From the NCBI GenBank assembly GCA_027559495.1, contig JAMXSV010000029.1:434001-498000 (forward strand): a stretch of 64,000 bases of DNA, read 5' to 3'. The DNA comes from Aurifilum marmelostoma. Taxonomy: Eukaryota > Ascomycota > Sordariomycetes > Diaporthales > Cryphonectriaceae. Positions 22,822 through 31,722 of this stretch are shown piece after piece (positions within the stretch are counted from its first letter, which is position 1; each line of letters starts with the position of its first letter). The position numbers were made by a program, and so were the translations under genes. The notes beneath the pieces were generated by a model. That model was given only the letters and a program-made list of their open reading frames with translations, was not told where the DNA came from and did no database searches.

Positions 22822-24360
22822 CTCGGAGACGCTTTAGTGGTCTGATGAAGGGCAAGAGTAGCTTGTCGGTACCCCGGTTGTCCGTCGACAGAGGGAGACC
22901 TGTCTCGGCGCAAAAGTGTCTCGGTAGAAGGACGTTTCGATGGGGGAGAGGCGTCTCGACGGAGAGAAGATCTCTCCAACGAGATGTCCAGGCGCACACC
23001 AGGATAGAGCCCTTGTGAGCGGAGGCAGATGCTCACTCGAGGGACGCGCAAGGCCTGGACTGCGCGCGGTCAGCACAGACGAATGGTAAAGAACAATGTC
23101 AGTGGGATGTATTTGCGCAGGACAATAGTAGACCCTGCACCGAAGGATATTATTGTGTGGAGAGTAGGGAGAGATTGATGGAGAGGATGCAATAGCTGCG
23201 CAAAGGCAGGTTTGTCCCTGGATGTGATGAGGATGGAGATAGATGGAAGCAATTGTGACAAAGCCTCAGGTGGCTGCGGCTCTGTGGTGAAGGTTCCAGG
23301 GTGGACGGACAGGCCTGACAGGGTTGAGGGGGGTGCACAGATCCCCTCAGGGATTAGGCCTTACTTCACTCATGGACCCCGCCCCAAGCCGTAGGGCGGT
23401 CCCAGCCTAGGGCACTGGTAGTTCCTCTCTGTAAATTGGTGAGAGGCCATGCAAACAGCTTCTTCTGTCCCAGCTAACTCGGTGATTGTCCAAAAGTTCC
23501 TTTCATGACTTGACGTCTGTCTACGAATGATTCTTCTTGAAATCCTGGTCAGGGATGCTACATGTATGGTTCTTTATCATCACATTGCTGACGCCACCTG
23601 CTTGTATGTAAATGCTGGCCAGATGCTTCATGGTATACTCCAAGTTCTTGGTATGGGTTCGCATTTTCAAGCCCTACTTCGATGGACTCTTGAAAAGGGA
23701 AAAGGGGTGGAACCAAAAAGAAACAATGTTTCCATATTCATTCAGACTGTATTCTATTGTTGAAAGCAAGTCAACATTGTCTATGACAAATATCACAAGC
23801 GCTAAAAAAGAGGCTTGCTCAGAAAACACATTTGTGCTCATGTACGTCCATAGCCATCCTTACCCCCGAGCATGTGACTGAAATTCTCGCACAAGATGCA
23901 CATGGTAGCATAATGACCTGAAAGAGATAGAGAGACATTGAGATAGTCGTAGGACCTTCCAATAACACCGACGCAGATCTCCAACCTTGTCAGCCGTGTC
24001 CCGGATTGTTTGCCAGGCGCTTCTAACTCCAGCGCAACCCCGTCCGCTGCCCCGAAGAAGGAAATGCCAAGTCATGCTTGCTGGTATATGCAGAGAAAAC
24101 GATAAAGGAAGCAGAAGGGAAAAGGAGTGATAATGCGTGATCATGATGGAAGGGGACACTAGTTCGCTGTGCTGCTGTTGAACGCTGATATACACGTATG
24201 CGAGGATCCAGGCCTTGGCGATGATATGCCCAATATGGAACCTGGTATCAATTTTGCCAAACCTGTGGCCTCTTGAGTCGGTCAGGGACGAAACACATGC
24301 CGTTTGTTTGACGACGCAGCGGATGAGGCTTTCGTCTCTCTGTGAGTGTTCATCCAACAT
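22822..24360. other. Upstream region of TAF12 and 3' flank of the next gene
   Basis: No gene recognised. The first 150 bp contain TGTCTCGG twice exactly (22901-22908, 22917-22924) and GTCTCG again at 22953-22958, a small cluster in the TAF12 leader/promoter. A 166-codon minus-strand frame at 23860-24360 follows the stop of the upstream gene and has no recognisable features. Confidence 0.5.
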
Positions 24361-25353
24361 CTAGGGTGATCTCGGCGAGTCAACCTGCATGCTCGTGTAT
24401 TCGTAGAATGGCAGTTCCTTTGCCAGTGCCTCCTCGAGTTCTTCGGGCTCGACTACTTCCTCAATCCGGGGCGGCGGGTCTGAAAAGATGAGACTCTGCC
24501 GATTACCAACATTTCTCCTCTTGAGCCGCTTGGCGCTGGAGCCAATCTCCTCGAAGCCCATATCTGGCCTCGCATTCTCATGATCGCTATCGCTGCCCCG
24601 TTCGCTTATGGTCCGCTTCGTCCCGATGCTGCTGAGGCTCATCCGCGTCTGTTTCTGTTTTTCGCGGTTGCGCTGCCTTGCCTGGTATGTTTCATCATCG
24701 TCGAGGTCCGAACCATCTGATGATGACAAGCCATGGAGGTCAGGACTGCGAAAATTGAGGTTCCTCAGGTCGTTGATCATGTGTGGATCGTCCGCTGTGA
24801 CTCGGGCCCGCGATAGGCTGCGTTCCGACTCTGCGTACTCAATTGTGTATGGCTGAATGACGTCGTCTCTGCCTTGCATGGCGTCCTCGTCAAAATCGCT
24901 GAGCTCTTCGATGACGAGCTCGCACTGCATAACTGATTGTATTTCTGATATGTACCGATCATCATCAAGCTCATCAACTTCTTGTTCGGACTCGTGATCT
25001 GATGGCGGCGCCGGCGACTCTTGTTCGCTCTCGGAGGGAGAGGTGGATACAGACCCCACCTCTGGCTCTGAGATTCTGGCGATGGGAGAACCAGGGGAGC
25101 AAGGTGAGAGTTCTTCAGGCCTGAGGGGGTTGGCGTGATGTATACGCCCCTCTCCAAACAACATAGCTTCTGCGGGATGGAGCCCTGTCGCCGTCGGACC
25201 TGGCTGTGTAAATCCTGCCGGGCCGGAGCCGGGGCCGGATCTTGTGCTGATCTTCGGAAGGAAGAATGGCGCCTGTGCTACAGTTGGAGTCTGGGGTGGC
25301 GACGAGGGCCGTAGGCCTGCAGCAAAATTCAAGATTGGCGAGCTGGGCCGCAT
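24361..25353 (-). CDS. Unrecognised acidic, probably nuclear protein
   Basis: Single-exon frame of 330 residues that I cannot assign. The chosen ATG at 25353 begins MRPSSPILNFAAGLRPSSPP; the frame extends 42 codons further upstream but contains no earlier ATG. The N-terminal third is Pro/Ser-rich with several SP/TP pairs. The middle is strongly acidic (SDHESEQEVDELDDDRYISE, then ELVIEELSDFDEDAM) and Ser/Asp-rich (SSSDGSDLDDDETYQ). A basic stretch SSAKRLKRRNVGNRQSLIF resembles a nuclear localisation signal. The C-terminus is EPEELEEALAKELPFYEYTS. Codon use and amino-acid texture look genuinely coding. Nuclear location and phosphorylation are inference; no catalytic domain is visible. Confidence 0.6.
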   Translation of the reverse strand: MRPSSPILNFAAGLRPSSPPQTPTVAQAPFFLPKISTRSGPGSGPAGFTQPGPTATGLHPAEAMLFGEGRIHHANPLRPEELSPCSPGSPIARISEPEVGSVSTSPSESEQESPAPPSDHESEQEVDELDDDRYISEIQSVMQCELVIEELSDFDEDAMQGRDDVIQPYTIEYAESERSLSRARVTADDPHMINDLRNLNFRSPDLHGLSSSDGSDLDDDETYQARQRNREKQKQTRMSLSSIGTKRTISERGSDSDHENARPDMGFEEIGSSAKRLKRRNVGNRQSLIFSDPPPRIEEVVEPEELEEALAKELPFYEYTSMQVDSPRSP

Positions 25354-27700
25354 AGTGATAGTGAGTTGATCTGTGACGGGAATAATTGTCCGTTCCACAG
25401 AGAAAAGCGGCGCCAGGGTGCTAAAAGTGCGTCGTGTACCTTTTTGCTGCGATCTTATCGATCTTCCTCTCACCGACACTGTGGGGTAATGTTCGATCGC
25501 GGGATGTGAGCGAAGTGCGGGCCTCTCAAGGCGTCAGCACCAAAACCATGCACCTCCCGACAGGAGAATAGGTCGATGCCGGATTGATGATGATCATGAT
25601 AGACCAATCTCTCGTGAGTAGATAAGACAATTCGACAGAAGACCGAATAGCGACCTGGACAGCGTTCAGCACACACTATGCCTCCTCAAAACCCTGCAGA
25701 CGAGGACAGGTGCCGTTCACAAGCCAGGCTGACCCGGGAGAGAATGCAAGGACAAGAGAGGGTAGAAGTGATGATGGGAAGTCAGCCCTGGGGCATTGTA
25801 AGGCTTGCGAGGATGAGCGGCTGTCGCCCTGAGATCCAAGATGGAGTAGCAAGGAGATGCCTGTCCCAGTGGTGCAGTAGGAGTGGACAGGATCAGCCTA
25901 GAATTGTTACGCTGCTTGCCTCGATCCAAGTGGAGAGGCGTTTGCCCTCAACGTCACGGCTGACCACAGTACTGCTTGTCGTGTCTAGGTCTGGTGGAGG
26001 GGTGGAAGAACAGATCCAGCAGTACAGTGAGGAGAATACTGCTATATGTAATCAGAAGAAAAGATCATTTAGAAGGAAGGAAAGGGGGGGAAAAAAAAAA
26101 AAAAGGCAAGAAGGAAAAGGACTAAAAAGACGAGGTTCGAAGGCGAAGGCAGTGAGTGAAAGGGGAACGAAAGGCCTAGACCCGCTTTTATCACCGTACT
26201 TGCTATGCAGGCTCCGTGGCGGTCGCCGTGCAGACTTGAGAAGTTTATGTAGGTCCGTTGTAGGGGGCGTCCTTGGCCGACGAATTGCGAGAGAGATTCC
26301 CTCGCCCGAAAGAAACCCTACTCTTGTGATAAGCAAGAATGCTCTCCAGTTACGTTCCGGCCATGAGGACACTATCTGCCGACACAAAAGCGCTCAGTAG
26401 AAGCAGCAAGGAGCGACTTGGGAGATTGACATGCCGACAAGTCCCGGCCCATCGGACGATTAGCAGGAAGCTGCCGCAGTCTTGGCCCTGCAATATGGCG
26501 GATGGTGTTTGCCTGCAGTGTTGCCCAGTCCACTGCAGCACACGTTTGCTGTGAAGCAACACACACACACAAACACGCCCACCCACCTCTCACCCTCTGC
26601 TGACAATACTGACAAGCGTCAGCTGCCGGTAGAGTCAGCCTGAGGAAACTTGTCACTGCCACAGTGGCCTGTTCTGAGCTGGCTAAGACGCCAACCTCCA
26701 TCGACACGGCTCGATTGCAACCCTGCGCTCGCATGTGGAGGGCGGAATTGCTATGTCATCGGTCAATCGACGATGCATGCTGCATGCATCTGCTTGCGGA
26801 AAGAAGTCGGGGCCCATCATGCAGACAATGCGGCCAATGGACACAAGTGGCGGACCATGTCGCTTCATGCAGAGGATGCAAAGATGGTGAAATAGCGCGC
26901 GTCATGGTCGACTAATGCAGGTGATATCAGCCAATCCCTGGTGTTGCGGAGGCCGAGGACGCAGCAGCAGCAGCTGGAGACCATGCAGCCGGACCGAACT
27001 CTGAGCCCAGAGCCGCGCAATAGTTCAGAAGTGGGTGAGTTGTGCTTCATCGAGACGCTGTGCTAATCATGCCGCAACGGTTCGGTTCTCAGCGGAACTA
27101 TTGAGATTTTCTGCAGTTCTCGTGATCCTGTATAGCTCCTCTCAACAGAGAAAGTCACTGGGATGGTATGTTGTATCTCACGTCGGAATCAACCAGTCAG
27201 ATGCAAAGGCAATCGCTGGCATGTTGGGGGTTGATGCCCCGAGGAGATGCAGGAGGTGAAGTTGAGATAGAGTTATGATAGGGTTGTTGTAGAACTGAAA
27301 CCAGTTCCTAGGGGTGATGTCACTCATTCACGAACGGCAGCAGCATTCAGCCCCTGCGGGAGATGCCCCTACGGCTGTAGAGTAACTGGACCCCAGAATC
27401 CCCCGCCGCCACCATTCCACCCCACTAACTGCGACCCCTCTGCCCTGGGAGGGAGCCTTTATCGATAACAACGCGTCTCAAGTCGGCGGGTGTTTCTGAA
27501 CACCACTCAACATTGTCCAACGACGCTTCGTTGCCTTACTTTGTGCTCTAGAAGAAGCCAGGTCCTGACATCATATTGAAACCCTGTCAATCAATTCTGT
27601 GCTTACAGATTTCTATTCCTCCTTCAGTAACGACACCGCAGCGCAACAACCCGTTAGACCTCGGTTGCTGCCAGAAAGTAAACAAACCGAGCCCGCCACC
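25354..27700. other. 2.3 kb spacer, no gene accepted
   Basis: A 240-codon plus-strand frame at 25678-26400 is present but looks spurious: its basic part is produced by purine and poly-A runs around 26070-26110. Otherwise I see short frames and a GCA-rich stretch near 26960. The last part is the Spc34 promoter and leader. Confidence 0.5.
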
Positions 27701-28563
27701 ATGTCTCTCCTCGCCGCACACCTAGAACAGATCACCCTCTCCTGTCAGGGAATCGACAGCCTTCCGTATGTGCCCCATGATCTATCTGCATAATTCGCGG
27801 CCTCGTACTTAACACTAGAGTCACAGCTTCCCCCCCTCCAAAGATCTTCACCAACGCCCTCCTGTCCAACCACGACATCACCTCCTTGATCCGCGACACC
27901 GAGGCCCACGAGCGCGCCTTATTCTCCGTGCCGCCTCCACCTCCACTCCCGGCCCAGCAGCAGCAGCAGCAGCAGGCCGAGAGGCCGACCAACGCCAAGT
28001 CCTCTTCCCGCAGACAGACCGTCTTCAACGTCACGGCCGGCGAAGTCACCACTGGCCCACCGACGTCCCGCGGCGCAGGCAACCCGCGACGCAACACAGC
28101 CGTCGCGGCCGTGCTGGGCGGCGAGATGCATGCGACCATCATGAAGCGGGCGCCGGGGTCGCAGCAGCAGCGCGAGGGAGCTACGGACGTCGAGCTCGAG
28201 GTCCTGCTGCGCGGCGCGGAGAAGCTGTGCCATGTGTACCCTCTGCCCGGCGCGCTGGAGCGGATACCGGCGATCAGGCAGAGGTGGAGCAGCCAGGCGG
28301 CTACGCTGGGATATTATGAGGCCAAGGTAGCTGAGCAGACCGAGCGGCTGGGGCGGATGAACAAGCGCGATGAGTTTGGGCCGGACCAGCCTGGGGAGGA
28401 CGAGGATGACGGGGCGAATGACGTCGTCACAGATAGCCTGATGACGGAGGAAGACCTGAGGAGGGAGGAAGAGGAGGTGAGAGAGCTGGAGAAGAAGAAG
28501 CGCGAGCTGCAGGCCCGGCTGAAAGCAATGGACAAGGACCTAGGTGGGTTGCTGAACATGTGA
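27701..28563 (+). CDS. spc34: DASH complex subunit Spc34 (one-base frame disruption)
   Basis: Component of the DASH/Dam1 ring that couples kinetochores to spindle microtubules. Exon 1 (27701-27765) encodes MSLLAAHLEQITLSCQGIDS; GTATGT opens an intron. The best acceptor is TCACAG ending at 27826, with CTTAAC as branch point. The protein should continue LPFPPPKIFTNALLSNHD, but this requires six C in the run at 27830-27836 where seven are written. With one C removed the model is 266 residues. Using TAG at 27818 instead keeps frame but yields the less likely PVTASPPPKIF. The rest is typical: SLIRDTEAHERALFSVPPP, a polyglutamine (CAG) run, an ELEVLLRGAEKLCHVY block, and a C-terminal coiled coil (EEEVRELEKKKRELQARL). 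The ATG has a strong GCCACC context. Confidence 0.87.
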
Positions 28564-28693
28564 GAGGCATGTCAGCGCACGACGGCGTGGTTTTGATGAT
28601 ACCCAATATGAAAGAATTAATTACTTTCCGTCTCAGAACATAACGATCCGGTAGTTCTTCAGGAGCATATTTCTAGGCTTTCCTCACCGGCCA

Positions 28694-29496
28694 TCAAGCG
28701 ATCATGCCGCCTTCCGCCTCCTTCACCTTCACAAGCTCCCCCAGGAAATCCTGGACGTCCTGCGCCCCGCTGATCTCAAAGCGATCATTGATAAAGAAGT
28801 GTGGGACGCCCTGAATCCCCTTCGCACGCGCCTCCGCCACCTCCCCATCCACCTCCTCTCCGCCGTGGCCCTCTTCCAGCCACTTCTTGGCCTCTGCCCG
28901 ATCCATCTCAGCCTTCTCGGCAGCATCAAGCAGCATCTCGTGGCTAGTGATATCCCCCCCCCTCCCTCGAAAAACCCACTCATCAGCTCACCCATTAGCC
29001 GTCCCTGGACCTCGTCACCGCCCTCCTCTGCATCTTTGATCTTTGCCAGCTGGACCAGCCTGTGCGCGTCTCTCGTGTTGCCCACCCTGCCCTGGAAGCT
29101 GAAGCAGATGCCCTCGTTCCGGGCCCCCACGATGAAGCGCTTTTTTAGGGCCTCGACGTTGTCTGTGCCGAGCCTCGCAGCCATGCGCTCGAGAACGGGC
29201 GTGCTCTCGCCCTGGGGAACGTCTGGCAAGAGGTAGTAGGGCTTCCAGGTGATGCTGAAGGTGTCGGCAGACCCGCCGGGGACAGTCTTCTGGTAGTAGT
29301 AGATGGCACGCTCGAGGCGCTTCTTGCCGAGAAAGCACTGGAGAACAAACAGGAAGGAGTTTTGTCAGGCACACTTGGGTCTGGAAGGGGGAAGGTATTC
29401 TAGGTTGACGAGAGAGAATTATTGATCAGTCTCAGAATTGTGACTTACAAAACTGCAGATGGGGTCAGAAACAACAGTGATATTGAAGTTTGTCAT
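28694..29496 (-). CDS. DsbA/FrnE-like thioredoxin-fold oxidoreductase (frameshifted in this sequence)
   Basis: DSBA-family thioredoxin-fold protein of the FrnE/2-hydroxychromene-2-carboxylate isomerase-like group, probably a cytosolic thiol oxidoreductase. Exons 29449-29496 and 28694-29337 (intron 111 bp, GTAAGT...CCAG). The redox motif C14-S-F-C17 is split by the intron (VSDPICSF/CFLGKKRLERA). Family blocks follow: FQGRVGNTRDAHRLVQLA, then a helical insert, HEMLLDAAEKAEMDRAEAK, VAEARAKGIQGVPHFFIND and FEISGAQDVQDFLGEL. Between SGFFEGGGG and ITSHEML the frame changes by one base at a G9 run (plus-strand C9, 28954-28962); ten G would give GGGDITSHEM, as the family expects. Restored length is 230 residues. 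The gene is either intact with a sequencing error or genuinely broken. It converges with Spc34, 130 bp apart. Confidence 0.85.
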
Positions 29497-30090
29497 CGTG
29501 AACTGTTGGCGGTGCTAACGTCGTTCGGTACAATTGAGTATGCCTTGAGAATTTGAGAGTACCATAAAGGACAACGAGATGGGTAGTTGTGTGTCTTATA
29601 TATATATATTTCTAGAATTCGAATAGTGAGACTTGAAGGCTCATATGGAGGCTTTATATGTCTTATTCGTCGACGTGGGTTGTTGGCCCGCCCGCTACGA
29701 CTATGTAAGTAGTACAGTACTGTAGTGAGCGGACGTCACCCACATTCAGTAAGCGCCCGTTGTAATTTCCACCGCACAAGCGCCTAGAGGACCGTACGAG
29801 CAACTTCGCTGCCTCGCAGGATCAACAACCAGGCTTATTCACAACAACATCTCTAGAACAACAACAGCGACGGTACTCTTTACAATCAGCAGACGGCGAC
29901 TGCGGGCACAGGCAGGTCGTGCTTGGCACGTACTTATGTGACCTCAGACCGGACCCACCATCCATTGCGGGCTTCTTGTAGATGTCCCAGGGCTTGACAT
30001 GGCGCTACGACTTGAGCCGGAAACCTTTGGGGGACATCAAGCCATCGACTTCTTCGACTGGCGGCCAAATGTCGACATATCGCCATCACC
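29497..30090. promoter_or_regulatory. Divergent promoter region (DsbA-like / RING gene)
   Basis: The two genes are transcribed away from each other across about 590 bp. An AT dinucleotide run containing TATATATATA lies at about 29597-29609, roughly 100 bp upstream of the DsbA-like start, and may serve it as a TATA element. Confidence 0.4.
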
Positions 30091-31257
30091 ATGACCCAAG
30101 GCCACCATACGTCAAGTTTCAATATGAACAACGAGGGGTCACTTCAGGAGATTCAGAACGAGGTCCTGCACGAGACCCTGAGCGGACTTCGCAAAGACAA
30201 TCCATCTACCACTGAGGACTGCTGTGTGATCTGCCTCTCCGAAATCACAGAATCATGTGTGGCACTTCCATGTTCACATCGTAACTTCGATTTCATCTGC
30301 CTCGCGACATGGCTACAGGCAGACACGCGGTGTCCGCTCTGTAAAACACATGTCACCGAGGTCCAACTAGACCCTACTCAGGGGGAGGAGAACCGGAAGA
30401 AGTACAAGGTCTCCGATATCACAAGTGCAGATCGTCAGCTCCCCGGTGGATATGACATAGTTCCGTCTGACTTGCGGAGGCGGGCTGGCAGCCTGAACAG
30501 GCAAAGGCGAGAGCAGCGGCTGGCTGCTCATCGGTCCCAGTCTGCGCGTCCATCGGATACGGAAATTCGTGCTCAAAATGCTCTTCTGTTCCGCCGCAAG
30601 GTCTACAGCCAGCGCCTTCGTTCGCTCCACGTTGGCTCGAGCCCATCGACAGGGTTCAAGGAGTGGGCACGCGACGATATTGTCGAGGGCTCCGAGATAT
30701 TAGGTCGTGCTCGGGCATGGATCCGGCGAGAGCTGCAAGTGTTCAGCCACGTGCTCGGTGGTGTCGACGATAACATCGCACCTGCTGCTGACGACGGCCA
30801 AAGGCGCAGGCGACAAAAGAATGCAGCGTTCGTGCTCGAGTACGTGGTCGCTGTTCTGAAGACGGTTGACCTCCAAGCCAGCAATGGCCACGCCGCAGCA
30901 CTGCTGGCTGATTTCATAGGAAGGGAGAACGCCGTGCTGTTCCTGCACGAGCTCCGCAACTTCCTCAGATCACCTTATGGTGTAGATCAGTGGGATGTGT
31001 ACGCACAGTACAGTGAGCCGCTAGAAAGTGCCAGGTTGCGGACTGAAGCAGAATCGGTCCATGAGAGAGCTGATGATGTACAAACCCGAGAGCCAAGGCT
31101 TGTGGCTGATCGTTACAGGCCACATACACTCCGACGACAGCCATCGAGAATTGATGCAAGGAATACGGATTTGAGGAGAGGAGCACAGCGAGGTGCAGAT
31201 AGCTGGAGGCCAGGTGGAAAGAGTGACACTGCCCTCGCAGAGGCAGGCAGAAGCTGA
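30091..31257 (+). CDS. RING-finger protein, probable E3 ubiquitin ligase
   Basis: Single-exon frame of 388 residues with one RING domain near the N-terminus. The cysteine/histidine pattern is C-V-I-C, then PCSHRNFDFICLATW, then RCPLCKTH (residues about 47-90), fitting C3HC4/Topors-like RINGs that recruit an E2 enzyme. Downstream are a basic linker (RRRAGSLNRQRREQRL) and a helical region, FKEWARDDIVEGSEILGRAR and WIRRELQVFSHVLGG, that recurs with RING domains in other fungal proteins of this type. A DFIGRENAVLFLHELRNFLR block follows. The C-terminus is Arg-rich. The ATG at 30091 has CACC in front. The +1 frame near 31190-31325 is also open with an alanine/glutamine-rich sequence, so the true C-terminus may differ through an unseen splice or indel. 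Substrate unknown. Confidence 0.8.
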   Translation: MTQGHHTSSFNMNNEGSLQEIQNEVLHETLSGLRKDNPSTTEDCCVICLSEITESCVALPCSHRNFDFICLATWLQADTRCPLCKTHVTEVQLDPTQGEENRKKYKVSDITSADRQLPGGYDIVPSDLRRRAGSLNRQRREQRLAAHRSQSARPSDTEIRAQNALLFRRKVYSQRLRSLHVGSSPSTGFKEWARDDIVEGSEILGRARAWIRRELQVFSHVLGGVDDNIAPAADDGQRRRRQKNAAFVLEYVVAVLKTVDLQASNGHAAALLADFIGRENAVLFLHELRNFLRSPYGVDQWDVYAQYSEPLESARLRTEAESVHERADDVQTREPRLVADRYRPHTLRRQPSRIDARNTDLRRGAQRGADSWRPGGKSDTALAEAGRS

Positions 31258-31722
31258 GCAGGCAGCACAACGGCAGGTCATCATATGGGGAGGCACAAGC
31301 GAGACCTGCCCTGGGTTCTCGACTGAGGGGTAGCTTCCAAAGCTCGCAGCGCGGTCCCTACAAAATTGAGATTATGGCTCCTGCAACTGCCTCGAGGAAG
31401 AAGGACGAGCGGCTGCTCTTTGTGAACAGTCCTGGCCGTCCCCCCCCCCCCCCTTCTTCTTTCCAGCACCTTCCTCTCAACTGAGTGGGCCAATATAGAA
31501 GGAGCATACTCGCATGTTCGACAAATAACAAAGACTTGTCTCTTCTTTCTTCCTCTCCCACCTTTCATCCACACTCTCTTCTCTTCATCCATCTACCACA
31601 ACATAAACACTAAGCCTCACTTAACGCGACACTTCTTGGGTGACAACGGCAACATTGGTATCATACATCTTCCTCTTTCTTGTGTCATTCGCTGAACCAG
31701 TATATTCCTCTTCTTGCCAGCC
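31258..31722. other. Short spacer / leader of the PAF-AH-like gene
   Basis: Pyrimidine-rich leader-like sequence with a C14 run at about 31440-31453. A strong 3' splice-site look-alike (pyrimidine tract then GCCAG) ends two bases before the downstream ATG, so a 5' UTR or upstream coding intron is possible. Confidence 0.45.

Noticed and set aside
23860..24360. 166-codon minus-strand ORF directly after the acidic protein's stop
   Set aside because: Same-frame continuation beyond a stop codon with no domain, Kozak context or splice evidence joining it to the gene.
25678..26400. 240-codon plus-strand ORF
   Set aside because: Its Lys/Arg-rich part comes from purine and poly-A runs; no recognisable domain and no conserved texture.
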